Notes: generated by a model not told the origin, from the sequence alone. Shown: positions 1 to 13,477, counted from the first letter of the stretch. The stretch is 64,000 nt of DNA from Castor canadensis (GCF_047511655.1 NC_133387.1:46740353-46804352), one strand, 5' to 3'. Made by a program: numbers and translations.

Positions 1-185
1 TTGATCTGATGCAATGAATGGGCCTAAGCGTTAAGTAGCTCCAGGGACAGTCACATCCACACTCATGGCAGAGGCCCTAGCAAAAGATTCACAAGGCATT
101 CTTCTGTTAAGGAACAGGAAAGTACTAACTTAAGTGTGACCTCATTTAATTTGGAGCTTGTAAGGGATCCATTATGGCACACAGT

Positions 186-310
186 ACAGTCTCTGTAAAC
201 CCCATTTTAAAGCTAAGGAAGCCAAGGCTCGGAGTGGTAAGTGACATGCCCAAGTCTTCATGTGAGTGAGCTCTGCAAGTAGGCCTGACCCCAAATCATG
301 GCTCTTACAG
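186..310 (-). repeat. MIR SINE, reverse
   Basis: CCCATTTTAAAGCTAAGGAAGCC and a run like gaggctcagagaagtgacttgcccaag in decayed form, the reverse of the MIR core. Confidence 0.6.
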
Positions 311-1958
311 CAACTTTCCCCTGCATGTGACTCCATCTCAAGACGGAAGCTTTCCTTCAAAGGTGTTCCTGAGGCAACTTAGAATATCACCGATGACTCG
401 ATATTTCATTGAAAACATGATTTCACTTTGTTTCATAAAACTGATTTGGCCACATAAGCAAAGGAGCTCTGAACAAAAACACTGCCCCACAGAACAGTCC
501 AGGACTTGAGGGCAGAGGCTGAGTGTGAGGTGCTCAGATCAGAGGATCTTGCAATTGCGATGTTGCTCAGGGTGGGAACCTCGGCAGAATCAGGATATCT
601 TCTGCCTTCAGTTTACAGTTGGAGCCATCTTTCACCTCCTTCACCTGACCTCCCTTCCCTGAGCTTTTATGGCACTCTGGGTTTGCATGCCATTTCCAGA
701 CATTTTTGTCACCAAAACCCTGCTGCACCTTAGTCATTGTGGTCATGGTAGCACTTTTATCTCTCCCTCTGTTTCTAGTGAAATGTCATGCCTTTCTACC
801 TTATATTCTCATACTTACATATATTTTTATATTCCCTCTGAACCTAAAAACCCTTGAAAATGCATCTGTGATAGAATGTTCTCTCTTAACTAACCAGCAT
901 GAAATCATTAATTTGATAAGCACCCAGGTTGAATAAATGAAAGAATCTTTGGCTTCCAATCACCCCTCTAGCTTCTTCAGAGGTCTTCTGCTTGGTTTCA
1001 ACAGTCTTGCATATACAAAGTCCTTCTTCACTAGTTCTCTTTATTTCTCCAACTCTGTAATATTTATTTGTTTAAGTATTTTTGAGCCCATCAAAGGAAA
1101 GTTCATATAGTTTTTCATTCTCTCAAAAATGATACTGGTGATCCAGTCGAACCAGGATTATGACAGATGAAGAAAAATTGCCAATTGATATTTGAGGGAG
1201 AAGCCCTTTTTTTCGACTACTGTTGAAATGCACAAGTGAGATAAGGTGTAGATTTATCTCAGCCCTGAATCTTTGGATCTCCTGGTAAATCAGGGACCGC
1301 CTAGCAAAACACCTTGAACAGAGAGATGGGAATTGGGAGAGACCGTACATCAGGAAAGTCAATCTCTTCTTTTTACTATGAAAAACAAACCCAAAAGGGT
1401 GATATCACTGGCCCAAACTCAACCCACTCCTCAGTGAAATATCTAGGACTATAAGCCAGGTATAGATCTTCTAGGGCTCCAAGGCCTCTGAGGTCACTTT
1501 TTTCTACCCTCACCATCCCCAACTGCCTGAGTTAAAGAAGATAAGTCCTACTGATATTTTAGTTCCTGCTTTTGTTTAATCACTTTCATTCATTGGGTCC
1601 TTCTGTTCTCAAGCCTGCCCAGAGTGCTGGGCCACCGTGAATCATGAGTGTCAATTTCTATGGCTCAAGAGGCTGCCATGGAGGGAGCAGACCCTTACCT
1701 CACAGCCATGGCAGTAGCACTCCCCATCCTAATATAAGCAGGGGTTGCTTGTTCTAAATCTGTCTCCTAGAGTCCCTTCATACCTGGCAGGGCTACAAGG
1801 CCATGTCCAGACTTATGTTGGTCAGGATGAAGCTACTGTACCACAAATGGGTCAGGGAACACTATGCTTGCTCTCACATACTTTGTTAAAAATAAAATAG
1901 CTTTATAGGAATCCTCTGCGGTTGTGTTAGTGTCTTACTGATTTCATTTTTTTCTAGT
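311..1958. other. Unassigned non-coding sequence
   Basis: No repeat or exon recognised. The longest frames are under 100 codons and overlap each other in different frames with no domain. Confidence 0.5.
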
Positions 1959-2012
1959 CTGCCTTCCTTCCTTCCTTCCTTCCTTTCTCTTTCTCTCTCT
2001 TTCTCCCTCTCT
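1959..2012. repeat. Pyrimidine microsatellite (TTCC and TCTC units)
   Basis: CCTTCCTTCCTTCC followed by TCTCTCTCTTTC units. Confidence 0.9.
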
Positions 2013-2157
2013 CACTTATTTTTTTCTTCCATATGTATTTGTTTTGAGATGCAATTATTTTATGAAACACTTAAATTTGAAAGAAAAAGCACAAAAACAC
2101 TTTATGCAAAAAAGATAAATATATCCAATTCAATTTATTGGAACAATTTATAATGGA

Positions 2158-2300
2158 AAGGGCCCTAGATATGAAATCAGAAGACTGGAGTTCAAATTTA
2201 GCCTCTCACCTGCTGCGTGACTTTACTAGTGGCTGAACTTCTCTGAGCCTCAGTGTGCTTATTTATAAACTAGAGGGAATCTGATATTACAAAGTCAAGG
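2158..2300 (+). repeat. MIR SINE
   Basis: GACTGGAGTTCAAATTTAGC, then GCGTGACTTTACTAG and CTTCTCTGAGCCTCAGTGTG, the MIR tRNA-like and core segments in order. Confidence 0.8.
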
Positions 2301-3218
2301 GAGAGTTGAATGAGAAGCCATTGGTGGGCTCGGTGTGTTACAACAGACACAGCAGCAGACTCATTGTGACACATGGGTCTGAAGCAGAGGTGCTCAGAGA
2401 CCTGGTTTATCAAAGTTTCTTTCTCTGGCTTCTCTTTTCTTACATGTCATTGGCGCTATTCATAGTGTGTTTTGGAAATGACAAATTAATATTAAAAATC
2501 AAATTTAAATGAAATTAAAAGATATCATTGCACATGTTATTGTCCTATGTATTACACATGCACCACTTAAAGATCTTAGCAAAGTTTTTACTCAAGGGAC
2601 ACATTAAATATTTGTTCAGTTTAGTCTGTATTGCACTTAGGAGGGTAGTGGTAGTAGGACTTTGTATATCCCCCTCCAGAGAAAAACATTAAACAGCATG
2701 ATACAAAAGTTTTCAGAGTTACAAGAAAATAAAATTTTAAAAAGCCTGAAATGGAACATTAAAGAGGTCCTGGATATTTTTTTTTTGTTCATTTTTATGG
2801 TGAACAAAATGGCAGTCTAAATAACTGCCATTTTTAACTGAAAAAAAAAAAACCGAACATAAATTTAAAATATAAAAAGAGACAGTACTGAAACTGATGC
2901 TATTAGCACGCATATAACCGTAATTCACATTCTTCCTTTCCACATTTTATCTTCCACTTGTACATAGATTTCAGATGATGTACAATCATATTTGTAATTC
3001 TAACTTCCCCTGACATTGTATTGTAACATTTACTATTTACTTAAGTGGCTGGGTAATAGCTCACCATGTTGTTTAGTCCTGGTTTAACTCTTCCCCTAAT
3101 CCAAGACATTTATGTGGAAGATGAATTATATTTGGTGATTAGAGGTTTTTAAGTAGCTCCTATAGCTTTCACTTTAGAATTCACAGTTCCTGTGACTGAT
3201 TCATTTATGCAGAGTAGG

Positions 3219-3292
3219 ACTGAGGGTGTGGCTCAAGCAGTAGAGCCCCTAGCAATTGTGAGACCATGAGTTCAAACCCTCGTACCACAAAA
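3219..3292 (+). repeat. ID-like tRNA-derived SINE
   Basis: TGTGGCTCAAGCAGTAGAGC then GAGTTCAAACCCTCGTACC, the A- and B-box regions of a tRNA-like head, followed by an AC microsatellite (3299-3330). Confidence 0.75.
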
Positions 3293-4289
3293 GCACATGC
3301 ACACATGTGCACACACACAAACACACACAAGGAAATTTACAACGTAAGGTGTAGGACATAGGAGCTCCACCTGCTCTTGTTGGGGAGAAGAGGCCCAAAA
3401 AACAAACCAAAATCCATGTGGTAATATTTGCCTTCAGTTATTAGACTGCGTGATTATTTGGTTGCTTTATATGGATCCATTTCATCAGGCACTTGTTTTA
3501 ATCCTGTATTCCCTTTGGCCAGGTTGACTCAGCCTAAAAATATTTGCAGAAAAGACTTCTGGACTAAACTTTCATGTGTGTTTGTCTGCACTTGTTTATA
3601 TCCTGTCTTGTTATGAAAAGAGTTTAAGGCAGCTCATGTAGGGGATTATCTGAAGGACTCAAGGGCTTTAATAATCCAATTTTTTTCTGTTTTTGCTTTT
3701 CTGTTCCTAGAACATATCTGTTATATAAGTTTAATTTTATTTCTTAGAGTCTAACTTCGTATTACAGATATATAACATTCTAAATATTTTTTGTCCTGCT
3801 TTCTATAGTGATCAGTTTTGTGTAGTTTCACATCAGCACTCAGGGTTCTTACAACTGTCTCACATTTGCCTTTGTTATATCTCTTGTGTAATTACAACTT
3901 GGATGGAGTGTTGTTTGCTCAACCTTCTGAGGTCACAAACCAGTCCTTTCTGGTTTATATCTGCGCTGATCAGGTAGGAAGCAATAGCAATGAAAAAGCC
4001 AAGTTCAAGATTTCTGAGTACAGAGCTTTATATAATCACTTGCATCTAGCTTGGCTTTGGGATACCAATTGTATAGAAAGGAAATAAGACTGGAATGGTC
4101 TCAGTTTCATTGCAACATGAAATCATTCCACCGATACATTTGCTCATCTCTCTCTCTCTCTCTCCTCTCTTAGTATTAAATACGTATAAAATTTCTGTAT
4201 TCTGTACGTGGCAGGGAGGTATTTTGGAAAAAAGGAGAAAATCAATCTCATCTCTAGCAGATCTAAATCTTCACACTTGTGTAGAACTT

Positions 4290-4470
4290 TCGAATTGACA
4301 TACTGTTTTCCCTGTGTGGCTCTCACAACAACCCAGTAAGGGAAGCAGGACAGTCACAAGTATTCCCAATTTGTGGTAGTGAAACTGAGACTCAGAAATA
4401 CTGTGATACACTCAAATCCATCAGAACTAGAAAATGGGAGACCCTTGACTCAAACCCAGTCATTCCCATC
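4290..4470 (-). repeat. MIR SINE, reverse
   Basis: CTCACAACAACCCAGTAAGG, GTGAAACTGAGACTCAG and CTTGACTCAAACCCAGTC are the reverse of the MIR consensus. Confidence 0.8.
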
Positions 4471-4474
4471 CCTA

Positions 4475-6095
4475 ATTCATCTTATTTTCCATGACTTACA
4501 GCTGTAATTAAGAATTTCCACTAAGTAATCTTTCCCTCTGAGGAAAGTCTGTAATTCTTACACATTAGTTTTGCAAACAATCTAAGTCATAGAGAACTGT
4601 GCATTCATAAAATAACTTTTTTTTTTTAATGTGGCTTCTGCTTTCCATGGGATAGACCCAAGAGTTAGTTCCCTCCTTTACTAAGGAGCCCATCTTGTTT
4701 AGTGAGATGATATTCTAGACAGATGGAGATATCCAAAAGCAGCTAACAGACTGGGGCTGCCTAAACTGCTTCTTGAGGGATCAGACACTTCATCCTTCCT
4801 GGCTAGTGGTAGCTTTCTTCTCAGTTCTCATATTTCCTCTCTTCACTTAGCCAAAATACACATTCCTTTCCCTGTCACCACACACGGTTTAACCCCAGGC
4901 CACGATGGCATCTTCCTTAGTCCCTTTGAGGTCAAAGCCAGTGCTGTCCTGTGGACTTATTGACAGTGGGCATTTGGGGACAGCTGTGCCCAAGCCTCCC
5001 AGCAGCAGCCCCTGCACCTTACTTCACAGAGGCCTTGTGTTCTCCCTTGCTCTCTGGGAGGAAGACCCATCCTGCTCAGCCCAGGCCTCCCACCAAGTGT
5101 GTGACTTGGGGCCCTCAACCAAAACAGGATGGCGGTTGGGTGTTGATGATTATTTGACCACCATTCCCTCCTCCTTTCTCCACCTCCAGCTGCCTAATAT
5201 AGCCAAAGGTGTTAGGAGCCCATTCCAAAGAGGTCTGGATTGTTTTGTTTCCAAAACAGGAAAAGGGTGAATGTTTCCTTTTTTTTCCTTTTTTCCTATA
5301 TTGCATTGAAAAGACATGAGGAGTGGGCCCAGGACAAAGAGATAGTTTTGTATCTAGTTTGGAATAAAATACCCAAATGTCCAAATGTCTAAGAACAATT
5401 TTTTTTTTTTTAATGAAAACCTGGGATGAACCACATTGAGGAAAGATGGCCTCATCAGTAAGGCTGGAGTACAACAGCGCCGTCTACTGGACAGAAGACT
5501 AAGCTCATTGATGGCGTTCTATACAATTACCAAGAGGAAAATATGGCTGACACTATGGGCCAGTGCACAGAAAGAGAAGCCATGAAAGAGGACTTGACCC
5601 TTTCTCAACCCAGTGTTTCTGGTAAAAGGCAACTACTATGGGTCACTGCTTCCAAAACAAACTCCAGACCTTGAAAATTGCTCTTAAATTTCAAGAGATT
5701 TACTCCCTATACACTCACCCCCCCATCTACTGTCATTTTTATGAAGCTGCCCCAACCATCAACCTTTATTAAACACCCTATTACCTTGACACCCATACAG
5801 TCATTCTTTCATTCATTCATTAAGCACCAGACCCTGTACTAGGCATTTGGGATATAATAAGTAAGATTCAGCATCCTTAAGCCAGTTGGGTTCAGGTGTG
5901 GGCCTGGGCAGGAACTACTGATCCTAGTCTTCCTCTTTTAATTCTTTTTTTTAACTTCAGTTCCTCTCTGAGCCCTGTTCTCTGTTAAGAGATAAGTGAA
6001 ATACTGGGGTAATATTCATATAAATGAACCAGGCAACTATATTAACCAGGGAATAGATTTCTTCTCCCATATAAATTTGAATCCTTGACTCTTTA
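4475..6095. other. Unassigned sequence with a moderately GC-rich block
   Basis: About 4890-5160 is more GC-rich than its neighbours and carries a 121-codon plus-strand frame from 4905 with no recognised domain. A short decayed repeat head (CATTCATTCATTAAGCACC) is at about 5810. Nothing else is supported. Confidence 0.45.
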
Positions 6096-6222
6096 AGATG
6101 GCTTTATGATGTTGGTGCATGCTTCTAAACCCAGTACTTAAGAAGCTAAGACAAGAGGATGGTGAATTCAAAGCCAGCCAGGGCTACATAGCAAAACTCT
6201 GTCTCAAAACAAAACATAACAC
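6096..6222 (+). repeat. B1-like SINE
   Basis: GATGGTGAATTCAAAGCCAG and GGGCTACATAGCAAAACTC, ending in TCTCAAAAC. This is a diverged 7SL-derived monomer. Confidence 0.75.
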
Positions 6223-6765
6223 ATAAAGAACGATTCTAATGTTAAGATCTTTAGATGATTTGAAAGAAATATACATGAACATCAAAGAGCAACCAGTCAT
6301 CACAGTCAGCAAATGGTCAGCTTTGGCCAACAGTTTAGAATACCAAAAAAGTTTGAATTTTCTTAGGCATAATTATTTTCCAGTATTAATGAATCCATAT
6401 GTAAAATGTGTAGTTAGGTTTTTAAAATTGAGTAGGCTACACAAATAGCATGAGAAGAGAAAATAAATAACATTAATAATGAGACAAGATGCCTGTCTAT
6501 ACATGTTGGGAAAATGGAAGAAAATGAAAATGTTCTCCATACATATTCATTATTAGAACAGAGATTCACCATAATATTGATTATTTGCAAAATGACAAAG
6601 GGTAACTGCCCAGGGCTTCCTAGCACTCAAGATGAGGCAAAATCAAGTATGGTCGCAGGAATCAAAGGACTGAAAAGTTTTTTAGATTCCTTCATTCATC
6701 TATCTCTTTTAAGTCAAGTCAAACCAATCAATTATATCAATTTCATTATTAAAAATTTTCTAGCT

Positions 6766-6912
6766 TGTCAGGCTTGTTAGCACTTACTTTTACTTTCAGC
6801 ATTTTGGAGGCAGAAGCATGATGATCATGAGTTCCAGGCCAGCCTGAGCTACATAGCAAATTCTAGGCAAGCCTGAGCTAAGTAGCAAGACTCTGTCTAA
6901 AAAAAAAAAAAT
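6766..6912 (+). repeat. B1-like SINE with a partial internal duplication
   Basis: AGTTCCAGGCCAGCCTGAGC then CTACATAGCAAATTCTAGGC. The block GCCTGAGCTA-ATAGCAA appears twice (about 6843 and 6871) before TCTGTCTAAAAAA. Confidence 0.75.
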
Positions 6913-6986
6913 AAGAAATTCCTAGGGAAATTGAGTTTATGTGATGTTTGTAGTTAAAATATATTCATCATCAAAAATTTTTTCTA

Positions 6987-7070
6987 GGGGCTAAAGATAT
7001 AACTCAGTGGTAGAGTGGCTCACTTAGCATATGTGAGGCTTGGGTTCAATCCCCAGCACCATGAAAAAAA
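6987..7070 (+). repeat. ID-like tRNA-derived SINE
   Basis: GGGGCTAAAGATATAACTCAG and GGTTCAATCCCCAGCACC with an A tail; the B-box GGTTCAATCC is well kept. Confidence 0.8.
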
Positions 7071-8160
7071 TTATAATGGTAATTTAAAGCTCTACGTTAA
7101 ACTTAAACCTGTGTTCTCATGTGTGAGGAGGGTGAGAGGAGATGGAATAGGGACAGAGTTCACAAATTAATCAAGTTGGTTCTTAAAATAGTGTTGTATT
7201 CTTGAAGTCCAAGTCTAATTCCATTTATAAACATTTATTTCCGATTATAAGCAATTCCAGATTGACAGGTTGTCTCAAGTGAGTATAGTCTCTTCAATTT
7301 TTCATTAAGTGTGTTAATAATAGCTCACAGTGGCATGGCATCTTACAGTCACAAGACAGCTATATCTCTTGTCCCTTCCATTTATTCAGTAGAGAATGAT
7401 GGGTGATTTGAGTATTTGTGGGCAGCTATTAATTAATGCTTATACAGACTTCCTTTATTAAAAGAGTCACATGGTTTCAAACTAAACCAGAAACTCTTGG
7501 TTTATATTTCTAATTTCTGCAAAGGATGTGAAATCTTGAAGTAATGACAGCAGTGTTTTTAGAAATGAGAAACAGTTGTCCACAAATCTCAAATGATGTG
7601 TGTTATGCAGAAGAACCATTTCTGTGGAAGGTACTGTACACTCCTATTTGTGCTAGGATTAGTTTTCCTTCTGGCCTGGAGTGTCTGTGTCCCAGTGCCT
7701 GGCACAGGAACTCTATCATCCACACCGACTCCTGCCTACAGCCATAACTTTCTAGAGATCAAAGTGGGTCCCCTGTTTGTGTTGTCACTATGAGTGACAG
7801 GCCAGCATTGTGCAGTGCAATAGATCAATCCATAGTACAAAAATAATAGTACTTCTTCCTTCACTGGTTGAGTAAAATCAAAGTGATGGTCTCAAACAAC
7901 TTAATTTCATCCTTCAAGGGCAAGTCCATCTTGAACCCCCTGCAACTTAAGAGGGACAGGTTGTGCTCTGATTGCTTCCTGGTTAACTTTTTTACTGCTC
8001 TACATCAACCTGGCCCTATTTTTGTCTGCATCCAATCATCGTTTTAACATGAAGGGTCGTGTATTTTTTAAAAAATAACAATGATAGGAGAGAGGGAATT
8101 ATTCTCGATGAACAAGGAAAAGGGATCTACATTCCTTGAATTTTAAAATAGTCATAAACC

Positions 8161-8362
8161 AGCTGGGCATGCTGGTCCAGACTTGTAATCTTGACACTCA
8201 GAGGCAGGAGGATCACCAGTTCAAGGCCAACCTGGGCCATGTCGCATGTTTCAGGCTAGTTGCATAGCTGAAGGTAGGGTCCAGGAATAGTTTTAGAATA
8301 CTCACCACGTTTTTATTATGCAGCTAGCAGCTACTTGGTGAGACTATCTCTCAAAAATTAAT
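8161..8362 (+). repeat. B1-like SINE with an 85-bp interruption
   Basis: Starts CAGCTGGGCATGCTGG and GGAGGATCACCAGTTCAAGG. After about 8245 the B1 text is broken by unrelated sequence, then resumes as GAGACTATCTCTCAAAAA. Confidence 0.65.
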
Positions 8363-8364
8363 GA

Positions 8365-10270
8365 ATGGATTAATTAATTAACTAATTAATTAAAATGGTC
8401 ATGAACCTAGAAACCCACTATTCTAGCTGGGAAGCCAATTGTATAATTATCTGGTCATTTTTTTCCTCAGTGAATTATGAGTCTTTTCAGAGCATTTAAT
8501 TTGGGCCTTGAGGAGCAAAGACTATGCAATCTAAGTCCATAAGCAAGTGATTTTAAGAGGTAGTGCTATTCTATTTCCTAGTAGAAAACCAAGAACCACT
8601 CAGTATTTCCATTTTACTAATGTAGATTATATCATCTTTCTGCTGGCCAATATTAAAAATTTAAATGTATGAACAATTTGACTAAGGTGTTCAACTTAAA
8701 AAATATATAGCCAATAGAAAGAATTGGACACATACACTAAAACATGTACAAAGATATTCAACACATTGTTGGTTATAAAAGTAAATATCAGGAAAACTAA
8801 ATTCCATCAATGAAAAATTTGATGATGCCTTCATGAATTAGAATATAGTATAATGACTGAAAATGATAAAAATCTATCCATCTGTATGTATATAAGGGGT
8901 GTGGGGGGGTGTTTTCAGGATACTGATATTTTTAGGATATATATATATATATATATATATACTATATTAACTATAAGACCATTTTTTCAAATGTGTGTGC
9001 CTTTTTTTTCAAAAAATGTTTTATGTGATGTATGCATAGAAAAACTTTCAAAGAAATGTGTCAAATGTTAACAGCAATTAAACTTGGTGGCTAAGATTAT
9101 GGGTGAAATCATTATTCTACTTTGTATATTATATAATTTTTTTTAGTAAGCATGTATATCTTTCATAGTTTTAAAAAGCTGTTTTCACTCTGAAAAAAAC
9201 CTAACTCTTAACCACAGAACACATTTTATTTTATTATGGCTTTGTTTTTTTTAAATGAAACTACTTATGTGAGGGACAAGTTCTGTACACAAAATACAGT
9301 AAATTTTATGTAACAAAAATGATTAAGAAATAGGGGACTATAGTTAACTGGGAGTATACAGAGTCTATGTGGTCACAGGGCAAGGGCACATCAAAGGAAC
9401 ACTACAGAGTGGCTTTCATCCAAACTTTTAAGACCTTCTATTTTTAATGACTGGACCCACACCAAAAATAGGCATCTCTCACTCCAGCACAGTAGTCACT
9501 ACCCACACTGCTTAGCTAAAAACATCCAGTTTCTCCTCCCTGCTCTTGCCCACAGACTCTTGTATATGAAAACGACTTGAAGGATTCATAAAGCTGTTGA
9601 CCAGGCTTGTCAGCAGAGGAGAGAAGGCCTGAGGTTCTTCTAGAGCTTTTAAATTCTGGAATGATGCATAAAGCAGTTTTCATAGCACCATCCATAGTGC
9701 TTAAAAGAAAGAATCCCGGCAGGGCAAACAGATCAGACATGGTGAAATACAACTGTCCTTGTCTCAAACTCAAGTTAGTTCTTTTCTGGCTGAAGAGAAC
9801 ATGTAACAGTGTTTCAAATTCTTATAGAAGGTAGCAAACCAAATTATTAAAGTCTTTAGAATGTCTAATGCAAGACCTCTGAGCAACCATTGTGTTAAAC
9901 GTCACAAGAGATTTCCATCTCAGTATTTAGTGGCTGGCAGGAGATGACTCAATACCATGGAATTTAATTTTAAATTGTTTTCAAATAAACTCAAAGCGTC
10001 CAAAGCATGAAACTTTGGAAGGTGACAAGGTGGCTTTGGAGATTTGAGAGTTTTAAAAGTCATATATCAAAGGTTACTTCTGACAGTTGTGGGGATTTAT
10101 CATGCTCTCTACACTAATTGTTTCTAAAAGCTCTCAACCATGCTTCCCTGTGCAAGAAAATTACATTTGGAATTCTTGTCATCTTTGCCTGCCTGGGACC
10201 TCAAAGTATCAGCCCCATATACGCCTAGAAACTGCTCGAACATTCCTTTCTGGGGGTTCTCATTAAATTC
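8365..10270. other. Unassigned AT-rich sequence
   Basis: Apart from the TA microsatellite I see no element. The short opposing frames at 9516-9834 have no domain. Confidence 0.45.
8936..8960. repeat. (TA)n microsatellite
   Basis: About twelve TA units between GGATA and CTATATTAAC. Confidence 0.9.
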
Positions 10271-10274
10271 CTGT

Positions 10275-10385
10275 TTTCTGGATGCAAATATTGAGGGTGC
10301 AGCTCTTGGTCAAGGTCATGCAGTGAGTCAGTGGCAAAGTTGGGAACATAACCCAGACTTTCTGACTCCCTCACCCATCCCCTGA
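10275..10385 (-). repeat. MIR SINE fragment, reverse
   Basis: CAAGGTCATGCAGTGAGTCAG then GGCAAAGTTGGGAACATAACC matches the reversed MIR core. Confidence 0.65.
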
Positions 10386-10389
10386 CCAT

Positions 10390-12365
10390 CAAACCACATG
10401 CTCTTGACCAGGACGAAACAAGCTTGTCTGTCTCAGCATTCAGAGCGAGCCCAGGAAAAGAAACTGCAATTTATCCATTTCCTTTTTCAACATTCATGTG
10501 TAGTTTATTAGGCAAATGGCTTCAACTCATCTGCACACTTTAAAAAAAAAAACCAAATTTATTTCTTAATTAATTTGTCAAGAAAATGCTATCTTCATTT
10601 GGAAGAGAAGAAAACCACATCCCCCTCTACCCCTGCTCCACCATACCATATTGTGTAACAGTGGCTGTGGCCAAGGAGAAAACCCACAGAAGCTGCTTCC
10701 TGTGCTCTACCAATGGCTGGCTCTTTTGCCAGCCTCTCCATGTGGCCTTTCTTGTACTGGGGTCGGGCATCCCGTGGTTTCTGGCAAAGGAAGGTTCCAC
10801 GAACAAGCCAGGCCTTGACGTGGCTATTCCTTCTTCTGCTCTTTTGGAGGCTCCTTGACCACAAGAGAACCCAGTTCTCCCGCCAGCTGAACCCCACACA
10901 CCACTTGAAATGGAGTCAGTGGTGACTGTCCAACGAGGCGCCAGCCAGAGTCCAAGATGACTTTACTAGGGACAAGAGAAAAGCAGTACAACCATCCCCT
11001 GCCAATGACCACAAGGGGACAGAAAGACTGTCAGCACTGTGCTCAGCAGGACAGGCCTGGTGGGTTAACAGTCCCACTTTTTCTCATGGCTATAAAGTTG
11101 TTTCTCTCAGCATTTTATACCTGTCCTGTTTGATCATAAATACTTCTGTCTCCAAATGAGCTAATTTGTTTATTCCCAAAAGCCTGTTAGTATTCTGGGG
11201 ACAACTTTCCAAAGTCTGAGTTAGGATTTTCAAAGAGCCAGCTCCATCCATTGGCAGTTAGTACTAAGTTCTGCATGACATGGATCCCAGAAGTTGCCAG
11301 CAGAAGCATGAAGCAACAGAGTTGGAATCAGGGAAGAAGAGAGATGTTTTGTTGTTGTGCTGTTGAGGTTCCTCTGCACCCTCTTACATATTTGTTAATT
11401 TCTCTGTCCAGATCAATCAGTCAACTGAATGTCCCCAAAGGCATCTCAAATTTTAGCACAGTATCCCAGAGTATTGCCACATCTGCCCCTGCCACCCCAA
11501 ATGCCTGTCCTTGCTCTATGACAGACTTTGAGGGCTAAGTCCATCCCACTAACATTGTAGAACAAAGTCCCCACTGACACATGGGAAGGGAAGCTCCAAA
11601 TCAGTTTTCCTACAGTTCTTAAAATTGCGAAAGCATAAAAAAACAGATCCTGAAGTCTTTCCCTTCACACGTGCCTCCAAATGCTTCATATTATTCTTTT
11701 CTTTGGCTCTTTCTACCAGCACAAGTCATCAAGCGCTATGTTCCCATGAGAAGAAATGTTTGCTCAACGTGACAGCACTGGATGTACTCCAGGGAGAGTG
11801 ACAACATAATTTTGTTTACTATTCACTCCAAGTTCTAAAGAAGTAAACTTCATTAACTTTTCTGATAAAACACAAAGACTCTATTATTTGCCTTACCCAT
11901 AAAATTAAAAAAGAAAAAAAAAATCTTTGATGTCCCCAAGAGGGCAGGCTTTTTTGAAGTTTCTTTTAGAGGCTGATACTGCTTCTGTTGGCCCCTGACC
12001 TGTGATGGAAATGCCCAGGTAGGCAGCCTGTGTGATACTCAAGATAATTCTGCCCATCATGTATATTTAATGGTCTACCTTTGCTATCAGAACAAAGAGG
12101 CTTGGTTACACTCTTACTAAAATTACAGTAGACGTACATTTTTCTTTCACAGAATAACAATGCTATGGAGACAGATATGTCATCCCAAGCAGTCTCTCAA
12201 TCCAAAAATAACAGACTTAAAAGTATTACATGGTGCATCATAGCCCTGACATCAGGCAAAGATGAGGTCAGAGAAGTGGAAACCCCAGCCAAGGTCAGGC
12301 TGAGTGAGGAGATCATGGGGAGAATGAACCAGCCAGGCCCTTCACTTTCTAAATCTGCTGCAAAA
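10390..12365. other. Unassigned sequence
   Basis: Three overlapping frames of 90-100 codons at 10586-10899 lie on both strands. None shows a recognised family, start context or splice pattern. A decayed pseudogene or repeat is possible. Confidence 0.4.
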
Positions 12366-12386
12366 GATTAAAGGTCCTGTTTAGAC

Positions 12387-12795
12387 ACCTAAAAAACTAG
12401 CTAGCATTTGTTGCCCTTAACGCAGAGAAATTAAAGCAGATACCTTAAAGCAACTGAGGCCAATAGGAAAAGGGGACCAGGAACTAGAGAAAAGGTTAGA
12501 TCAAAAAGAATTAACCTAGAAGGTAACACCCACGCACAGGAAATCAATGTGAGTCAATGCCCTGTATAGCTATCCTTATCTCAACCAGCAAAACCCCTTG
12601 TTCCTTCCTATTATTGCTTATACTCTCTCTACAACAAAATTAGAGATAAGGGCAAAATAGTTTCTGCTGGGTATTGAGTGGGGGGAGCGGGAGGGGGTGG
12701 AGTGGGTGGTAAGGGAGGGGGTGGGGGCAGGGGGGAGGGATGAACCAAGCCTTGTATGCACATATGAATAATAAAAGAAAAATGAAAAAAAAAAA
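12387..12795 (+). mobile_element. 5'-truncated L1 3' end
   Basis: A 409-bp fragment of the young L1 3' UTR starting at ACCTAAAAAACTAGC and ending in an A-tail. It is flanked by the exact 18-bp duplication TAAAGGTCCTGTTTAGAC (12369-12386 and 12796-12813). It retains the G-rich tract and shows no A-to-G bias, so it serves as a nearby unedited comparison for the copy at 13478. Confidence 0.95.
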
Positions 12796-12900
12796 TAAAG
12801 GTCCTGTTTAGACTTGTATCGTCTTGATTCTCTGTCCACATGGTAGAAGTTGACTCCTAAAATAAAACATCATAATGGAAAGGCATTTGGAAATTATGAA

Positions 12901-13200
12901 TTTTTTTGGCAGTATTGGGGCTTGAACTCAACACTTGCTAGGCAGGTGCTCTTCCACTTGAACCATACTCCCAGCCCTTTTTGCTTTAGTTTTTCAGATA
13001 GGGTCTCACGTTTTTGCCTAGATCAACCTGGACCACAGTCTTCCTAGTTATGCCTCTTGCCTCACTGGGATGACAGGAGTGGACAACCACACCCAGATCA
13101 TTTGTACAGAGGGGGTCTTATTAACTTCTTGCCCAGGCTGGCTTCAAACCACAATCCTCCCAAGTAGCTGATATAGGCATGAGCAATCACTCCTGGCCTA
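12901..13200 (-). repeat. Three-module composite SINE (B1-like, B1-like, ID-like), reverse
   Basis: In plus-strand order: reversed ID-like head (12906-12978, GGGGCTTGAACTCAAC), reversed B1-like unit (about 12979-13105, AGATAGGGTCTCACG), and a second reversed B1-like unit (to 13200, CCCAGGCTGGCTTCAAACC). The architecture recurs at 36451-36770 and 39164-39490. Confidence 0.8.
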
Positions 13201-13477
13201 TAATTTTTTTTAAATTGCTTTCATTATTTTATTTTTAGGAAAAACTAGAACATAAATCAACCTTCCCAAAATTAGATATTAGAATAGATTACCTTATTTT
13301 TTTATGAGTTTATTCTCCCCTCAAAAAGGAAATGGTTTAGTATATGATTGTGTTGGTGAGCACAGCCCCAGCCTCTGACTGACCAAAGAAACTAACTTTT
13401 CAAAACAAGTAGCAGGCTAGAAAGTTCAAGAACAGACGTTTAAGGCCTTTCACACCCATTAAATTGTCCTTGGTGAT

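Noticed and set aside
4905..5270. A 121-codon frame in a GC-richer block
   Set aside because: No domain, no matching splice signals, and an overlapping antisense frame. Not supported as an exon.
10586..10925. Overlapping 70-100-codon frames on both strands
   Set aside because: No recognised family. Frames on both strands over one moderately GC-rich block are expected by chance. A decayed pseudogene cannot be excluded.
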